Positions 52,904 through 62,321 of a DNA stretch of 64,000 bases are shown here, in pieces (positions within the stretch are counted from its first letter, which is position 1; the number at the start of each line of letters is the position of its first letter). Location of the stretch: positions 372,001-436,000 of the forward strand of contig NZ_AP022596.1 of the NCBI RefSeq assembly GCF_010731895.1. The letters are read 5' to 3'. The position numbers and the translations under genes are program-made. The notes under the pieces were generated by a model that was given only the letters and a program-made list of their open reading frames with translations, did no database searches and was not told the DNA's origin. This stretch comes from Mycolicibacterium helvum (GTDB lineage Bacteria; Actinomycetota; Actinomycetes; Mycobacteriales; Mycobacteriaceae).

Positions 52904-54456
52904 CGCTGTCCTCCGAGCGCGCCGATCAGGGTCGCCGACCACAGGGCCGCCTCCGCGTTGCTGGACGCGACCAGCACCCCGGCGGACTGCAGGCCGGCGA
53001 CCGCCGTGGCACGATCCTGCGGATCGAGGTCGGTGCCGCACACGTGGCCGATGAAGGCCACCGTTCTTCCGTCAGCACGGGCCGCGGCCCCAGCGGAGTC
53101 GATGATCGACATCAGTTCTGCCGTCGGATCGTCGGCCGAGCCGTAGCCGAGCACCACGTCGAACAGCACGACGGCTGTCGTCGGGTCGGCGATCTCGTCG
53201 CGGATCCGGGCGTCCTTACCCGACGGGTCGATCATCGGATGGGGTCGGCCCTGGGTGAATTCGTCGTCGCCCATGTCGATGATGGTGTGCTGCAGGCTGG
53301 TTCGGATCTCGGTCAGCGGGCTGTTACCCACCACCGGGGTGTTGGAAAAAGCGATGATGCCATGGGCCCGGTGCACCAGCTGCGCTTCGAAGCAGAATGT
53401 GCCGCCAGAGAAGATGCCCCGCACATACCGCTGGTCCGGGGCCATCGAGTCTGCGAGATCGGTAAGGGTGCGCCGCATCTCCGGTGAGATCGCGATATCG
53501 CCGGCGCTGGGCTGCTCGCCGCGGGCCAATTGCACAGCCATATCGGCGGCCTGGGCGAGATACGCCGCGCCGTAGACCCCGTCGCCAGTGATCGACTCCG
53601 GATCGGCGCCGAGGAAGATCACGACGACAGGTTTGGCGCTAGCCCCAGCTGCGGCAAGCACTTTCGCGGCCACCGCGGCCGAGGGCGGCTTGGACACCAG
53701 GACGATGACCGTAGTGGCCGGGTCATCGTCGAGGGCGGCCAGGCCGTGCAACATCGAGATGCCGCCGATCACGTCGGCGAGGTCGTGACCACCGGTGCCC
53801 AGCGCTTGCGACACCCCCGATCCGTTCTGGTGGATCCGGACGGTGACCTCTTGGGTGCCGGTGCCCGAAGCGCCGACCACCCCGATCGGCCCGCGCCGCA
53901 CGACGTTGGCGAACCCCAGCGGGATCCCATTGACGATCGAGGTCCCGCAGTCGGGGCCCATCACCATCAGGTCGGCTCCGCGGGCGTATTGCTTGAGCGC
54001 CAGTTCGGCTTCCGCGCTGACGTTGTCGCTGAACACCATCACGTCCAGGCCCAACCGCAGTGCCTTCATCGCCTCGGCGGCGGCATAGTCGCCGGGCACC
54101 GAGATCAAAGCGAGGTTGAGCGTCGGGTCTTTCGCGACGGCCATCTGAATGCTGGTGGTGGGCGCGGCGGCAGCCGGTTCACCGCTGTCGCCTGCCGCCG
54201 CCGACAGCAGCTTGTCGGCGATCGCCAGCGCCTCGTCGCAGGCTTCATCGGTGCCCGACACGGCGACGACGAGGTCGTTGGGCCGAACCTCGAAGGCACC
54301 GAGACCGGCCGCGACCAGGTTGTCGACATTGGTGGCCGAGGCCATCACCACCGACGCGGCCTGGATACCCGGTATCGACGTCACCCGCGCCGACACCGTC
54401 ATCAAGGACACCGAGTCCTTGTACAGGTTGGGATAGAAACGCGAACTGATTCCCAT
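52900..54456 (-). CDS. fdrA: FdrA-like (AllF) putative carbamoyltransferase subunit
   Basis: 518 residues. The N-terminus SSRFYPNLYKDSVSLMTVSA and the succinyl-CoA-synthetase-like middle (DLMVMGPDCGTSIVNGIPLG, GPIGVVGASGTGTQEVTVRI, GTGGHDLADVIGGISMLHGL) are characteristic of FdrA. A later VRGIFSGGTFCFEAQLVHRA and HPMIDPSGKDARIRDEIADP match the second CoA-ligase-like lobe. FdrA is part of the AllF-AllG-AllH oxamate carbamoyltransferase. It starts only 3 nt after the BiuH-like gene's stop, so both are co-translated. Substrate here is inferred from neighbours, not shown. Confidence 0.9.
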   Translation of the reverse strand: MGISSRFYPNLYKDSVSLMTVSARVTSIPGIQAASVVMASATNVDNLVAAGLGAFEVRPNDLVVAVSGTDEACDEALAIADKLLSAAAGDSGEPAAAAPTTSIQMAVAKDPTLNLALISVPGDYAAAEAMKALRLGLDVMVFSDNVSAEAELALKQYARGADLMVMGPDCGTSIVNGIPLGFANVVRRGPIGVVGASGTGTQEVTVRIHQNGSGVSQALGTGGHDLADVIGGISMLHGLAALDDDPATTVIVLVSKPPSAAVAAKVLAAAGASAKPVVVIFLGADPESITGDGVYGAAYLAQAADMAVQLARGEQPSAGDIAISPEMRRTLTDLADSMAPDQRYVRGIFSGGTFCFEAQLVHRAHGIIAFSNTPVVGNSPLTEIRTSLQHTIIDMGDDEFTQGRPHPMIDPSGKDARIRDEIADPTTAVVLFDVVLGYGSADDPTAELMSIIDSAGAAARADGRTVAFIGHVCGTDLDPQDRATAVAGLQSAGVLVASSNAEAALWSATLIGALGGQR

Positions 54457-54459
54457 GCG

Positions 54460-55119
54460 TCAGGACGTCGCGGCGATGAACTCGTCGGCGTCGGACACCC
54501 AGCCGAAGATCCCGCCTTGGGCCTTGATCATCTCCAATGCCACCCGCTGGAATTCCGGAAAGTACGACGCCACACAGTCACTGAGCACCAGACATTCATA
54601 GCCCCTGTCGTTTGCCTCGCGCACCGTGGTGTGCACGCAGACCTCCGTCGTCACCCCGCAGACCACCAGCGTCTTGATGCCACGGTCGGACAAGATCTGA
54701 CTCAGGTCGGTGGCATGGAAGCTGCCCTTACCCGGCTTGTCGATCACGGGCTCGCCGTCGATGGGATACAGCTGGTCGATGATGTCGTGGCCCTTCTCGC
54801 CGCGCACCAGGATGCGGCCCATCGGACCGGCCTCGCCGATGAACGTCTTGCCGCCACGGTGCAACTTCGCCGGCGGACAGTCGGTCAGATCGGGACGGTG
54901 CCCCTCCCTGGTATGGATGACCAGCATGCCGATCTCACGGGCCTTGGCCAGCACCCGCCCGATCGGTTCCACCGCGGCGAGCAGCAACGAGGTGTCATTA
55001 CCGAGAGCCTCGCCGAAGCCGCCGGGCAACACGAAGTCACGCTGCATATCGATGATCACCAGCGCGGTGCTCGCGACGTCGAAGTCCAACGGGAAGGGCT
55101 CCGCATTGATCGTGGCCAT
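54460..55119 (-). CDS. Biuret-hydrolase-like cysteine amidohydrolase (isochorismatase superfamily)
   Basis: 219 residues from the ATG at 55119 with AGGAGGACC upstream. The triad is Asp24 (VIIDMQRDF), Lys128 (IDKPGKGSF) and Cys161 ([11 protein letters not shown]). [41 protein letters not shown] and [10 protein letters not shown] follow the sequence of biuret amidohydrolases (BiuH) closely, including a Gln after the Cys. RutB and N-carbamoylsarcosine amidases share the fold, so the substrate is not certain. First gene of the operon with fdrA, ylbE and the kinase fusion. A biuret-type substrate would give allophanate and ammonia. Confidence 0.8.
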   Translation of the reverse strand: MATINAEPFPLDFDVASTALVIIDMQRDFVLPGGFGEALGNDTSLLLAAVEPIGRVLAKAREIGMLVIHTREGHRPDLTDCPPAKLHRGGKTFIGEAGPMGRILVRGEKGHDIIDQLYPIDGEPVIDKPGKGSFHATDLSQILSDRGIKTLVVCGVTTEVCVHTTVREANDRGYECLVLSDCVASYFPEFQRVALEMIKAQGGIFGWVSDADEFIAATS

Positions 55120-55225
55120 CTGAGGTCCTCCTGAAACGCCGACGGGGCGGATCCATTGAAACGTAACCGGCAGCTGATCGCGCGGGTGAACATTTCTGCG
55201 GTGTAAACAAGGGAGCCGAGGTGCC

Positions 55226-55253
55226 GCAAGTCGATCGCAAGTGCCTTGCAAGT
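55226..55253. promoter_or_regulatory. Three GCAAGT direct repeats at 11-bp spacing
   Basis: GCAAGT at 55226, 55237 and 55248, in exact 11-bp steps so they lie on one face of the helix. They sit between the divergent BiuH-like operon (start 55119) and the hemerythrin gene (start 55275). SARP regulators bind short direct repeats with an 11-bp period, and a SARP gene is 0.7 kb away. A candidate activator site for both transcripts. Confidence 0.55.
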
Positions 55254-55274
55254 GTCGGCGGACATCGTCGTCAC

Positions 55275-55964
55275 ATGAAAACACCACAACCGCTCACCGT
55301 CACTCCCCGCCAACCCCACGATCCCGAGCCCGAACTTGTCGGCATCACGGTGGCGCACCGGGCGATGCTCACCGACGCCGGGCGGCTCGTTACTGCGGTG
55401 ACCGCCATCGGCGAGTCCCGGCAGCGCTGCTCGCCCCAGCGTGCCCAAGCGATCGCCCGCTACGTCGACTTACTCTGCGAGTCCATCCATCACCACCACA
55501 CCGTCGAGGACACCGTGCTCTGGCCGGTGATCGACGCCTGCGCCGGCGGTATCGTCGACCTCACCGAGTTGACCGAAGACCATGCCGCGCTGGATCCGCG
55601 CCTGGAGATCATCCGGCACCGGGCCAACGCATTCAGGGTCGCCGGCGGCGATCGCCGCACCGCTGCCCTGCTAGCCGCCGAACTGGCCGATCTGCGCAAT
55701 CTGCTCACCGAGCACATCGCCGAAGAGGAGCGCGATATCTTCCCGGTGATCCGCCGGCATGTTTCGGTCGGCGATTGGCAGGCCGTGGAGAAGACCGCCC
55801 AGCGGACGGGTCGGCTGACGTTCGACGGGCCACGCACCATGGCAGCGGCCACCGACGACGAACGTTCGGTCCTGGGCGCGGAGGTCAACCCGGTCCTTAG
55901 GCTGGTGTTGACCGTATTAGCTCGGCGACACCGCAGATTCGAAGACGAGGTGTTCAGCGGCTGA
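55275..55964 (+). CDS. Hemerythrin HHE-domain protein
   Basis: 229 residues from the ATG at 55275 ([20 protein letters not shown]); a GTG at 55221 would put the GCAAGT repeats in the coding region and is rejected. Iron-ligand motifs are seen in order: [39 protein letters not shown] and [19 protein letters not shown]. This di-iron four-helix bundle is usual for HHE proteins that bind oxygen or NO or sense iron. Divergent from the BiuH-like operon and convergent with the SARP gene, with 11 bp overlap at the stops. Confidence 0.88.
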   Translation: MKTPQPLTVTPRQPHDPEPELVGITVAHRAMLTDAGRLVTAVTAIGESRQRCSPQRAQAIARYVDLLCESIHHHHTVEDTVLWPVIDACAGGIVDLTELTEDHAALDPRLEIIRHRANAFRVAGGDRRTAALLAAELADLRNLLTEHIAEEERDIFPVIRRHVSVGDWQAVEKTAQRTGRLTFDGPRTMAAATDDERSVLGAEVNPVLRLVLTVLARRHRRFEDEVFSG

Positions 55965-58900
55965 CTCGGTCGACGAGCTGTGCCGCCTCCGAAGCCAGCT
56001 GACTCTTCAGCGCGGTGGCGGCGGCCCGGTACCGTCGCGCCTCGGCGTCATTGCCCACCAGGTCGGCGACCGCGGCTAGGGCGTCGTCGACGGGACCGGC
56101 GAGCAGGCTGCCGTTGTCCAGGCCCGCCATCCGGCCCGAATAGGGCTGCAGGGCAACGGCGCAACGATTCGCGACATCTGGGTCACCCAGTGCCGCTGCG
56201 GCGTGGGCCCGCAGCGTAGTCATGGCCAGCCAGTAATAGGACCGCTCGACCGGCTCCCCGCTCGCCCAGATCCGGCGGGCATCCTCCTCGCGGCCGGCGC
56301 TCATCAGCGCCAGTACCGCGCCGTCGGCGATAGTGGTCGAGACGTAGGTGTGTACGGCAAGCAGGTCGTCGGCCAGCGGCGCCAGATCGCCACGGGCCAG
56401 CGCGGCGGTGAACCGGCCGACCAGGCCCATCTGGGCACCATTGGCCGTGCCTTGCTCAGCCAGCTGACGCGCGGCCGCGACGTAGCGGCGCTCACCGTCG
56501 TCGACTCGGCCGGCCAGCACGCTCAGCTGAGCCGTGAACACCGCCAACACGGTCAGCAACGGCGCGAGTTGGCCGGTGCCCGCTCGGGCCACCGCAAGGT
56601 CGACGTGGTCATGGGCCGCAACCAAATCAGAGCGCCCGGCCGCCGACAAGAAGGCCAGCCAATGCGCCACGGCCTGGTAGTCGACTGCGGCGGCGGCCTC
56701 GGCCGCGACCAGGAATTCTTCCGTCAGCTGCTCGCGAGCATGGGCCAGATCCGGACCCAGCGCGGCGTAGGCCCGCGCGTTGAGCGCGGCGCACAGCACC
56801 CGGCCGTGCGCTTGCCGATCCTGTTCGTACAGCGCGCGCGCCAACGTCAGCGCCTCCTCGCTGGCCGCCAGCGCAGCAGCATGATCGGCGCCTTCCAGCT
56901 CGGCAAACAGCGTGGTCAGCAGCCGGACCCGCACGGCAGGCGCCAGCTCGCCGTTCAACACTCGCTGCAACGGGTTGACGATCTCGGTGTCGGCTTCGTC
57001 GCTGATCCGGACCCGCCAGATCAACGGCGCGTGCCACGCCGTCAACAACCGGGCGGTCAGTTCGTCGGACCCGTTGGCCAAGGGCAGCGCCTCTTTCAGC
57101 GCGTCGCGGGCGGCGACGACATCGCCGACCCGGGCCGCCGCGGCCACCCATCCGCAATAGGCCGCCAGGATCCGCTCGACGTCTGGCTGCCCGGTCTCGG
57201 CGCGGCCGGCCAGCTCCAGCATGCGTACCGCGGCCCGCCATTGCCGAGTGGCTTCCACCGGTGCGCCGACCCGGTCGGCATCGCGGCCGGCGGCCATCGC
57301 CAGTTCTGCCGCGGCGGCCGCGCTGGCCGGTGTCGCAGCCGCGACCGCGTGATAGGCCAGCGCCGCCGGATCCGCTGTCCGGCCGGAAGTCAACAGCAAC
57401 TCCAGGGCCGCCCCGTGCAGACGAGACCGGCGCAGCAGGGAGGTGTCTTCGTACAAGGTGTCACGCACCAGTGCATGCGCGAAGCGAACCCGTCCGGGTC
57501 CGGGCTCCTCCAGGAGACCGATCAGGACGGCCGGTTCCAGCGCATCGAGGACGTCGTCCGGGTCGCGGTGCGCGAGTTCGGCGAGCAGGTCAGTGTCGAC
57601 GTCCCGGCCGAGCACCGCCGCTTGGCGAAGAGCCGTTACCGTCGCACCCGGGAGCCGTATCAGCCTGCGCCGCAGCACATCTGCCACCCCAACCGGTATC
57701 GCGACCCGGGCGGTGTCCAGACCCTCGGACATCATCAGACGCGCCAACTCCCGCACGAACAGCGGGTTGCCGCCGGTCCGATCGTGCAGCAGCCGCGACT
57801 CTTCCTCGGTGAGATCGGTCAATCCACAGTCGGCGGCCAGCGCGGTGGCGGCGCGGGCGTCCAAGCCAGCGATGCTCAGATGCGCGACGGTGCGCACCGC
57901 CAGTGCAGCGCGGGCGGCCGCCAGTTCGCTGTCCGACTCTGACGGGCGGTAGGTGGCAACGACCAGGACCGGACGGTCCCGCAGTTCGTGGGTCACCAGG
58001 CGCAGAAGTTCCAACGTCAGGCCGTCGGTGCGGTGCAGATCGTCCAGGACCACCGCAACCGGCTGGACGCTGGCGGATTGGGCGATCACCTCGGCGACGG
58101 CATGTGCTGTCCAGAAAGTACTTTGAGCGATGTCGGCGGTGGGTTCGGTTTCGTGCAGCAGCGGTGCGAGAGCGCGCAAGCGACGTGGATCGGCCGTGGA
58201 GAACGAATCGCTGAAGTGACGCAGCACCTCGGTCCACGCCCAGCCCGGTGGTGCACCGTCGACCTCGGGGCACCTGCCCGCCGCAACCGTCCAACCCACG
58301 GAGCGCAAGCGAGCCGCGGCCGCGTCGGTGACGGTGGTCTTTCCCGCACCCGCCTCACCGCTGACCCACACCACGCGGCTGCCACCTAATCGGGCTTCCT
58401 GCGCCGCATCGTCGATTGCCGCGAGTTCACGGGAGCGGCCATGTGGCGCCTTGGGTTCGGGGCTGCTCGGCGGCTGCGCCGGGGCCACCAGGAGCGGCAG
58501 CGCCGCCGGTTGGCCATCGTCGAGGCTCGGTGCATGGCTGAGGATGTCGCGTTCGAGATCGCGTAACGCGCGGCCCGGCTCGAGTCCCAGTTCCGCGGAC
58601 AGATGAATACGCGTGTTGCGCAACACGTCCAAGGCGTCGGCTTGCCGACCCGCTCGGTACAGCGCGGTGGCCACGATGGCGGCTGCACCCTCCCTGGTGG
58701 GATGTTCTCGGACCACCCATTCCAGCTCTCCGATGACAGCGCTGCGGTGGCCCATTGCCAGCTCGGCGGAGGCTCGTAATTCGATTGCGGCGAGGCGTAA
58801 CTCAGTCAGGCGGGCGATCTCGGCGATGACCCACGTGGCGTCCGACATTTCGGCGTAAGGCTCGCCAGCCCACCTATCCAAGGCCGCGGCGAGGAGCCCG

Positions 58901-59295
58901 GCCCGTTGCAGCGGGTCGGATTCGAACTGGGCTGCCCGGACTTGCTCGTCGAACCACCACACGTCGACGGCATCGGTGGGCAGTTCCAACCGGTAGCCCG
59001 GCGCGGCGCTGACGATGATCGCGGCCGGAGCACGCCGCGCCCGGCCGGGTTCGAGCGTCCGCCGCAGATGCGACACGTAGGCCTGCAGCGCCGACAGCGC
59101 TTTCGGCGGGGGTTCGCCTTGCCACAGGTCCTCGATCAACCGGTCGACCGACACCACTTGCCCCTTGGCCAGCACCAGTCGCGCCAGCAGGGAACGCTGC
59201 CGCGGTCCGCCCAGATCGACCGGCGCCGACCCCCGCCAGGCCCGGACGGGCCCCAAGACGGCTAACCGCATGGGTTGCTCATCGGGCGCCGTCAT
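55954..59295 (-). CDS. SARP/AfsR-type regulator (OmpR-like HTH + BTAD + AAA + TPR)
   Basis: 1113 residues. The winged-helix DNA-binding part is at ~10-90 (LAVLGPVRAWRGSAPVDLGG, LLARLVLAKGQVVSVDRLIE), and the bacterial transcriptional activation domain (BTAD) is at ~108-250 (DVWWFDEQVRAAQFESDPLQ, AELGLEPGRALRDLER). The P-loop ATPase has Walker A GEAGAGKTTV at 313-322 and Walker B AVVLDDLHRTD near 425, then a TPR-like tail to the end. By family it activates secondary-metabolism or catabolic promoters through direct repeats. GCAAGT repeats next to it are likely targets. It is divergent from the ECH gene (46 nt). Confidence 0.92.
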   Translation of the reverse strand: MTAPDEQPMRLAVLGPVRAWRGSAPVDLGGPRQRSLLARLVLAKGQVVSVDRLIEDLWQGEPPPKALSALQAYVSHLRRTLEPGRARRAPAAIIVSAAPGYRLELPTDAVDVWWFDEQVRAAQFESDPLQRAGLLAAALDRWAGEPYAEMSDATWVIAEIARLTELRLAAIELRASAELAMGHRSAVIGELEWVVREHPTREGAAAIVATALYRAGRQADALDVLRNTRIHLSAELGLEPGRALRDLERDILSHAPSLDDGQPAALPLLVAPAQPPSSPEPKAPHGRSRELAAIDDAAQEARLGGSRVVWVSGEAGAGKTTVTDAAAARLRSVGWTVAAGRCPEVDGAPPGWAWTEVLRHFSDSFSTADPRRLRALAPLLHETEPTADIAQSTFWTAHAVAEVIAQSASVQPVAVVLDDLHRTDGLTLELLRLVTHELRDRPVLVVATYRPSESDSELAAARAALAVRTVAHLSIAGLDARAATALAADCGLTDLTEEESRLLHDRTGGNPLFVRELARLMMSEGLDTARVAIPVGVADVLRRRLIRLPGATVTALRQAAVLGRDVDTDLLAELAHRDPDDVLDALEPAVLIGLLEEPGPGRVRFAHALVRDTLYEDTSLLRRSRLHGAALELLLTSGRTADPAALAYHAVAAATPASAAAAAELAMAAGRDADRVGAPVEATRQWRAAVRMLELAGRAETGQPDVERILAAYCGWVAAAARVGDVVAARDALKEALPLANGSDELTARLLTAWHAPLIWRVRISDEADTEIVNPLQRVLNGELAPAVRVRLLTTLFAELEGADHAAALAASEEALTLARALYEQDRQAHGRVLCAALNARAYAALGPDLAHAREQLTEEFLVAAEAAAAVDYQAVAHWLAFLSAAGRSDLVAAHDHVDLAVARAGTGQLAPLLTVLAVFTAQLSVLAGRVDDGERRYVAAARQLAEQGTANGAQMGLVGRFTAALARGDLAPLADDLLAVHTYVSTTIADGAVLALMSAGREEDARRIWASGEPVERSYYWLAMTTLRAHAAAALGDPDVANRCAVALQPYSGRMAGLDNGSLLAGPVDDALAAVADLVGNDAEARRYRAAATALKSQLASEAAQLVDRVSR

Positions 59296-59341
59296 AGTGG
59301 AACGACCCTAACTGCTAGCCTCCCGATGGTGGTGATTCGCA

Positions 59342-60088
59342 ATGCCTGACCTGGTGCTCTACGAAGTCATAGATCGCGTCGCGCTGATCACGGTCAACGA
59401 TCCCGACCGGCGCAATGCCGTCACCGAAGCCATGTCGCAGCAGCTGCGCTCGGCGGTCGAGGCCGCCGAGGCCGAGGCCAACGCCGTCGTGATCACCGGC
59501 GCGGGCAAGGCATTCTGCGCGGGTGCGGATCTGTCTGCCCTCGGCGCGGCCGCCAAGGAGGGGCTCGAACGCATCTATGCCGGCTTCATGGCCGTCGGCC
59601 GCTGCACCCTGCCGACCGTCGCTGCGGTCAACGGCGCCGCCGTGGGTGCGGGACTGAATCTGGCTCTAGCCGCCGATGTTCGCATCGCCGGGCCGCAGGC
59701 CCTCTTCGATCCGCGGTTTCAGAAGTTGGGCATCCATCCCGGCGGCGGCGCCACCTGGATGCTGCAGCGCGCGGTCGGGCCGCAGGTAGCCCGCGCCGCC
59801 CTGTTGTTCGGCATGCGCTTCGACGCCGAGGCCGCCGTGCGGCACGGCCTTGCCCTGACCGTCGCTGAGGATCCCGTCGCGGCCGCGCTGGAACTGGCCG
59901 CGGGACCCGCGGCCGCACCGCGTGAGGTCGTGCTGGCCACCAAGGCGTCAATGCGCGCCACCGCCATCCCCGGCTTCCTGGACACCGACCACCACGAGGC
60001 GGCCAAGGACATCGAGCTCGGCCCGCAGGCCACCTCGATCGAATCGCCGGAATTCAAGGCCCGACTGGCCGCCGCGCAACGCCGCTGA
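59342..60088 (+). CDS. Enoyl-CoA hydratase/isomerase family protein
   Basis: 248 residues from the ATG at 59342. The crotonase motifs are all present: [36 protein letters not shown] and [20 protein letters not shown], then [20 protein letters not shown]. In the first acid position the chain has Lys rather than Glu, so a hydratase activity is doubtful and a related isomerase, hydrolase or other crotonase reaction is possible. It lies alone, divergent from the SARP gene. Confidence 0.88.
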   Translation: MPDLVLYEVIDRVALITVNDPDRRNAVTEAMSQQLRSAVEAAEAEANAVVITGAGKAFCAGADLSALGAAAKEGLERIYAGFMAVGRCTLPTVAAVNGAAVGAGLNLALAADVRIAGPQALFDPRFQKLGIHPGGGATWMLQRAVGPQVARAALLFGMRFDAEAAVRHGLALTVAEDPVAAALELAAGPAAAPREVVLATKASMRATAIPGFLDTDHHEAAKDIELGPQATSIESPEFKARLAAAQRR

Positions 60089-60182
60089 CGTTAAGCGACT
60101 CACACCCGCCGAGCGTGGGAGTTGCCGGCGCTTGACGGGTCGATTCGTCGACGAAAACCCACACGTTCGGCGTGGCCTCTCC

Positions 60183-60188
60183 TAGAGT
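60183..60188 (+). promoter_or_regulatory. Leaderless -10 element of the DUF1214-like gene
   Basis: TAGAGT at 60183-60188 fits a mycobacterial -10 hexamer and stands only 6 nt before the ATG at 60195, so the transcript should start at or next to the start codon. No clear -35 was recognised. Confidence 0.4.
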
Positions 60189-60194
60189 CCGAAG

Positions 60195-62297
60195 ATGACT
60201 CACACCACGTCGAGTCGATACGCCCGTTATGTCGGCCGAGTCGGGGCGCTGGCGTTCGCGCTCGGCGTCGGAGTCGCGGTCGCCGACAACCCCGGGGTCG
60301 CGGTGGCCGACACCGGGAGCTCCGGTTCGTCGACGTCAGCAGCGGCACACACGGCCGGACCCGCCGGCGCGCGAAGTCAATCCCTGACCGCTGCCAAGCG
60401 CGCCGGCACTGCGGAACCACGCGGCCGTGCGTCGGCCCGCACGGCCCCAGCACTCCCCCGCACCGCCATCACCCTGACCGATGTCCTCGGCTACGCGCGC
60501 CGCGAGGCGAAACAGATCACCCAGCAGCCGCCCGCCACCATCGGCAACATCTTCTTCGCCCGCACGCCCACACTGGCCTACAACGCCGCCCAGAACGTCC
60601 AGGCCGGCGACGGCGTCATCACCGGCACGCTCAACGCCCGACAAGCCAACGGGTACGCGCTCACCTACACCGTCACCCAGGCACCGCAACACGGCACCGT
60701 CGACATCCACGACGACGGCACCTTCACCTACACCCCCGACGGACAGTTCACCACGCTCGGCGGCACCGACACCTTCGCGGTGAAGGCCGACGACCAGCCC
60801 GGAAACCAGACCCATTGGCACGGTCTGGCAACACTTTTCGCACCTAACGGTGGCTCGACCGCAACAGCGAAGGTCACCGTTCTGGAGAATCCGGGAGCCG
60901 ACGCGCCGACATCGGTGCTGTCCACCACCGATCAGCTCAACGCCGAGCAGATCGCCACCCAGATCGCCAACTCACCGTTCGTCCGCCTGGCCAAGGAGAT
61001 CCTCAAAGTCGGCTGGTGGCTGGCCGCGCAGAAGAACTTCACCATGATCGGCGGGCCGGACAAAGAGAACATGGCCCAGCTCGATCAGGCGGTCACCGAG
61101 TACGCCAACCAGGCCGCGATGGAAGTGCTTCTGCTGAACTCCAACGCCCCCAAGTTCTTTCAGCAAGTGGCACCCAGCCATAGTTGGTATCTGCAGAGTT
61201 TCGCCGGTTCGCGGATCTGGTACGACAACCCCGACACCATCTACCGGTTCGTCGGAGTGAACAACGCATCGTCGTATGTGATCACCGGCAAGTTCGACGG
61301 ATCGCTACCCGCCGACACCAACTTCAGTGTGCTGACCGGCTTGAACGGAGCCACGGCCGACAACATCAACGGCAAGGACCTGGTGCTGAACCCCGACGGG
61401 AGCTTCACCATCACGGTGGATTCGACGCCGACGCTGCCGGGGCAGACCAATCATCTCTATCTGCCACCGGGAACCAGCCTAATCACCACACGAAACACGT
61501 TGTCGGACTGGACCACCCAGGACCCAATGAGCCTATCGATCCTGCGAGTCAGCGGACCACCGGATAGCCTCTTCAGTCAGGTCGGTGGATTTGCGATCCC
61601 AGGCATCGGCCCACTGGTGTCGGGCAATCCGCTGCTGACGTCGCTGGTGTCGCTGATCCCGCCGCTACCCGCACCACGGCTGCTGCAGTCCGTCGAGGCC
61701 GCAGTGATCATGCTGCTGCTGGGCATCAGTGGCGAAGACAAGTACATGTCGGTCGCCACAAAAGACGCCACCTCGGGCCAGACCAAGCCGCCGAATGTGC
61801 TGTCGGATCCCGATCACAACGCGTCTTTCCTCGCGACGCAGTTGCAAAGCGTCGGCTACTTCCAGCTCGCCGACGATGAAGCCCTGGTCATCACGATCAA
61901 CCCCGGCAAAGCGCGGTATTTCAGCGTTCCGGTGACCAATGACTGGACGATCACCGACAACTACTGGGACCAACAGACCAGCCTGAATGTCAGCCAATCC
62001 CAGAAGAATGTGCAAGACGACACGTACACGATCGTGGTCTCCCCCACCGATCCCGGCGTGGCCAACTGGGTGTCCACCGGCGGCCTGAATCAGGGCACGA
62101 TCTCCATCCGGTTCCAGGACTTCGATCCGAACTCCACGATCGACCCGACGGTGAGCTCGCAGGTGGTCAAACTCAACGAGCTCGACGGCGTGCTCCCCGA
62201 CGGCACCGTATTCGTCACTCCTGACGAGCGGGCGGCTCAGATCGCCACACGCCAACTGGGATACAGCAAGCGCTACACGCCCTACCCGCAGGCCTGA
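60195..62297 (+). CDS. Exported DUF1214-like protein with N-terminal VCBS-type domain
   Basis: 700 residues. The leader (MTHTTSSRYARYVGRVGALA, then hydrophobic GVGVAVADNP) ends VAVAD, typical of mycobacterial exported proteins. Residues ~125-230 are a VCBS/Ig-like repeat (GVITGTLNARQANGYALTYT, DGTFTYTPDGQF). The rest is DUF1254/DUF1214-like: LQSFAGSRIWYDNPDTIYRF, DGSFTITVDSTPTLPGQTNH and RYFSVPVTNDWTITDNYWDQ. Closest resemblance is to other mycobacterial VCBS-DUF1214 chains. A cell-surface protein; no enzymatic site is identified. Convergent with bkdC over a hairpin. Confidence 0.85.
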   Translation: MTHTTSSRYARYVGRVGALAFALGVGVAVADNPGVAVADTGSSGSSTSAAAHTAGPAGARSQSLTAAKRAGTAEPRGRASARTAPALPRTAITLTDVLGYARREAKQITQQPPATIGNIFFARTPTLAYNAAQNVQAGDGVITGTLNARQANGYALTYTVTQAPQHGTVDIHDDGTFTYTPDGQFTTLGGTDTFAVKADDQPGNQTHWHGLATLFAPNGGSTATAKVTVLENPGADAPTSVLSTTDQLNAEQIATQIANSPFVRLAKEILKVGWWLAAQKNFTMIGGPDKENMAQLDQAVTEYANQAAMEVLLLNSNAPKFFQQVAPSHSWYLQSFAGSRIWYDNPDTIYRFVGVNNASSYVITGKFDGSLPADTNFSVLTGLNGATADNINGKDLVLNPDGSFTITVDSTPTLPGQTNHLYLPPGTSLITTRNTLSDWTTQDPMSLSILRVSGPPDSLFSQVGGFAIPGIGPLVSGNPLLTSLVSLIPPLPAPRLLQSVEAAVIMLLLGISGEDKYMSVATKDATSGQTKPPNVLSDPDHNASFLATQLQSVGYFQLADDEALVITINPGKARYFSVPVTNDWTITDNYWDQQTSLNVSQSQKNVQDDTYTIVVSPTDPGVANWVSTGGLNQGTISIRFQDFDPNSTIDPTVSSQVVKLNELDGVLPDGTVFVTPDERAAQIATRQLGYSKRYTPYPQA

Positions 62298-62298
62298 C

Positions 62299-62321
62299 TT
62301 TGAGCGATTTCGGCGCTCAAA
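62299..62321. terminator. Bidirectional hairpin terminator between convergent genes
   Basis: TTTGAGCG-ATTTCGG-CGCTCAAA forms a perfect 8-bp stem with a 7-nt loop, placed between the stop of the DUF1214-like gene and the stop of bkdC. Being symmetrical and flanked by A/T, it can end transcription from both sides. Confidence 0.7.

Noticed and set aside
53530..55134. 534-residue plus-strand open frame
   Set aside because: Antisense shadow of fdrA and the BiuH-like gene; His/Gln/Arg-rich translation typical of the wrong frame in high-GC DNA.
56203..57942. 579-residue plus-strand open frame
   Set aside because: Lies wholly inside the SARP gene on the other strand; the SARP frame has clear domains.
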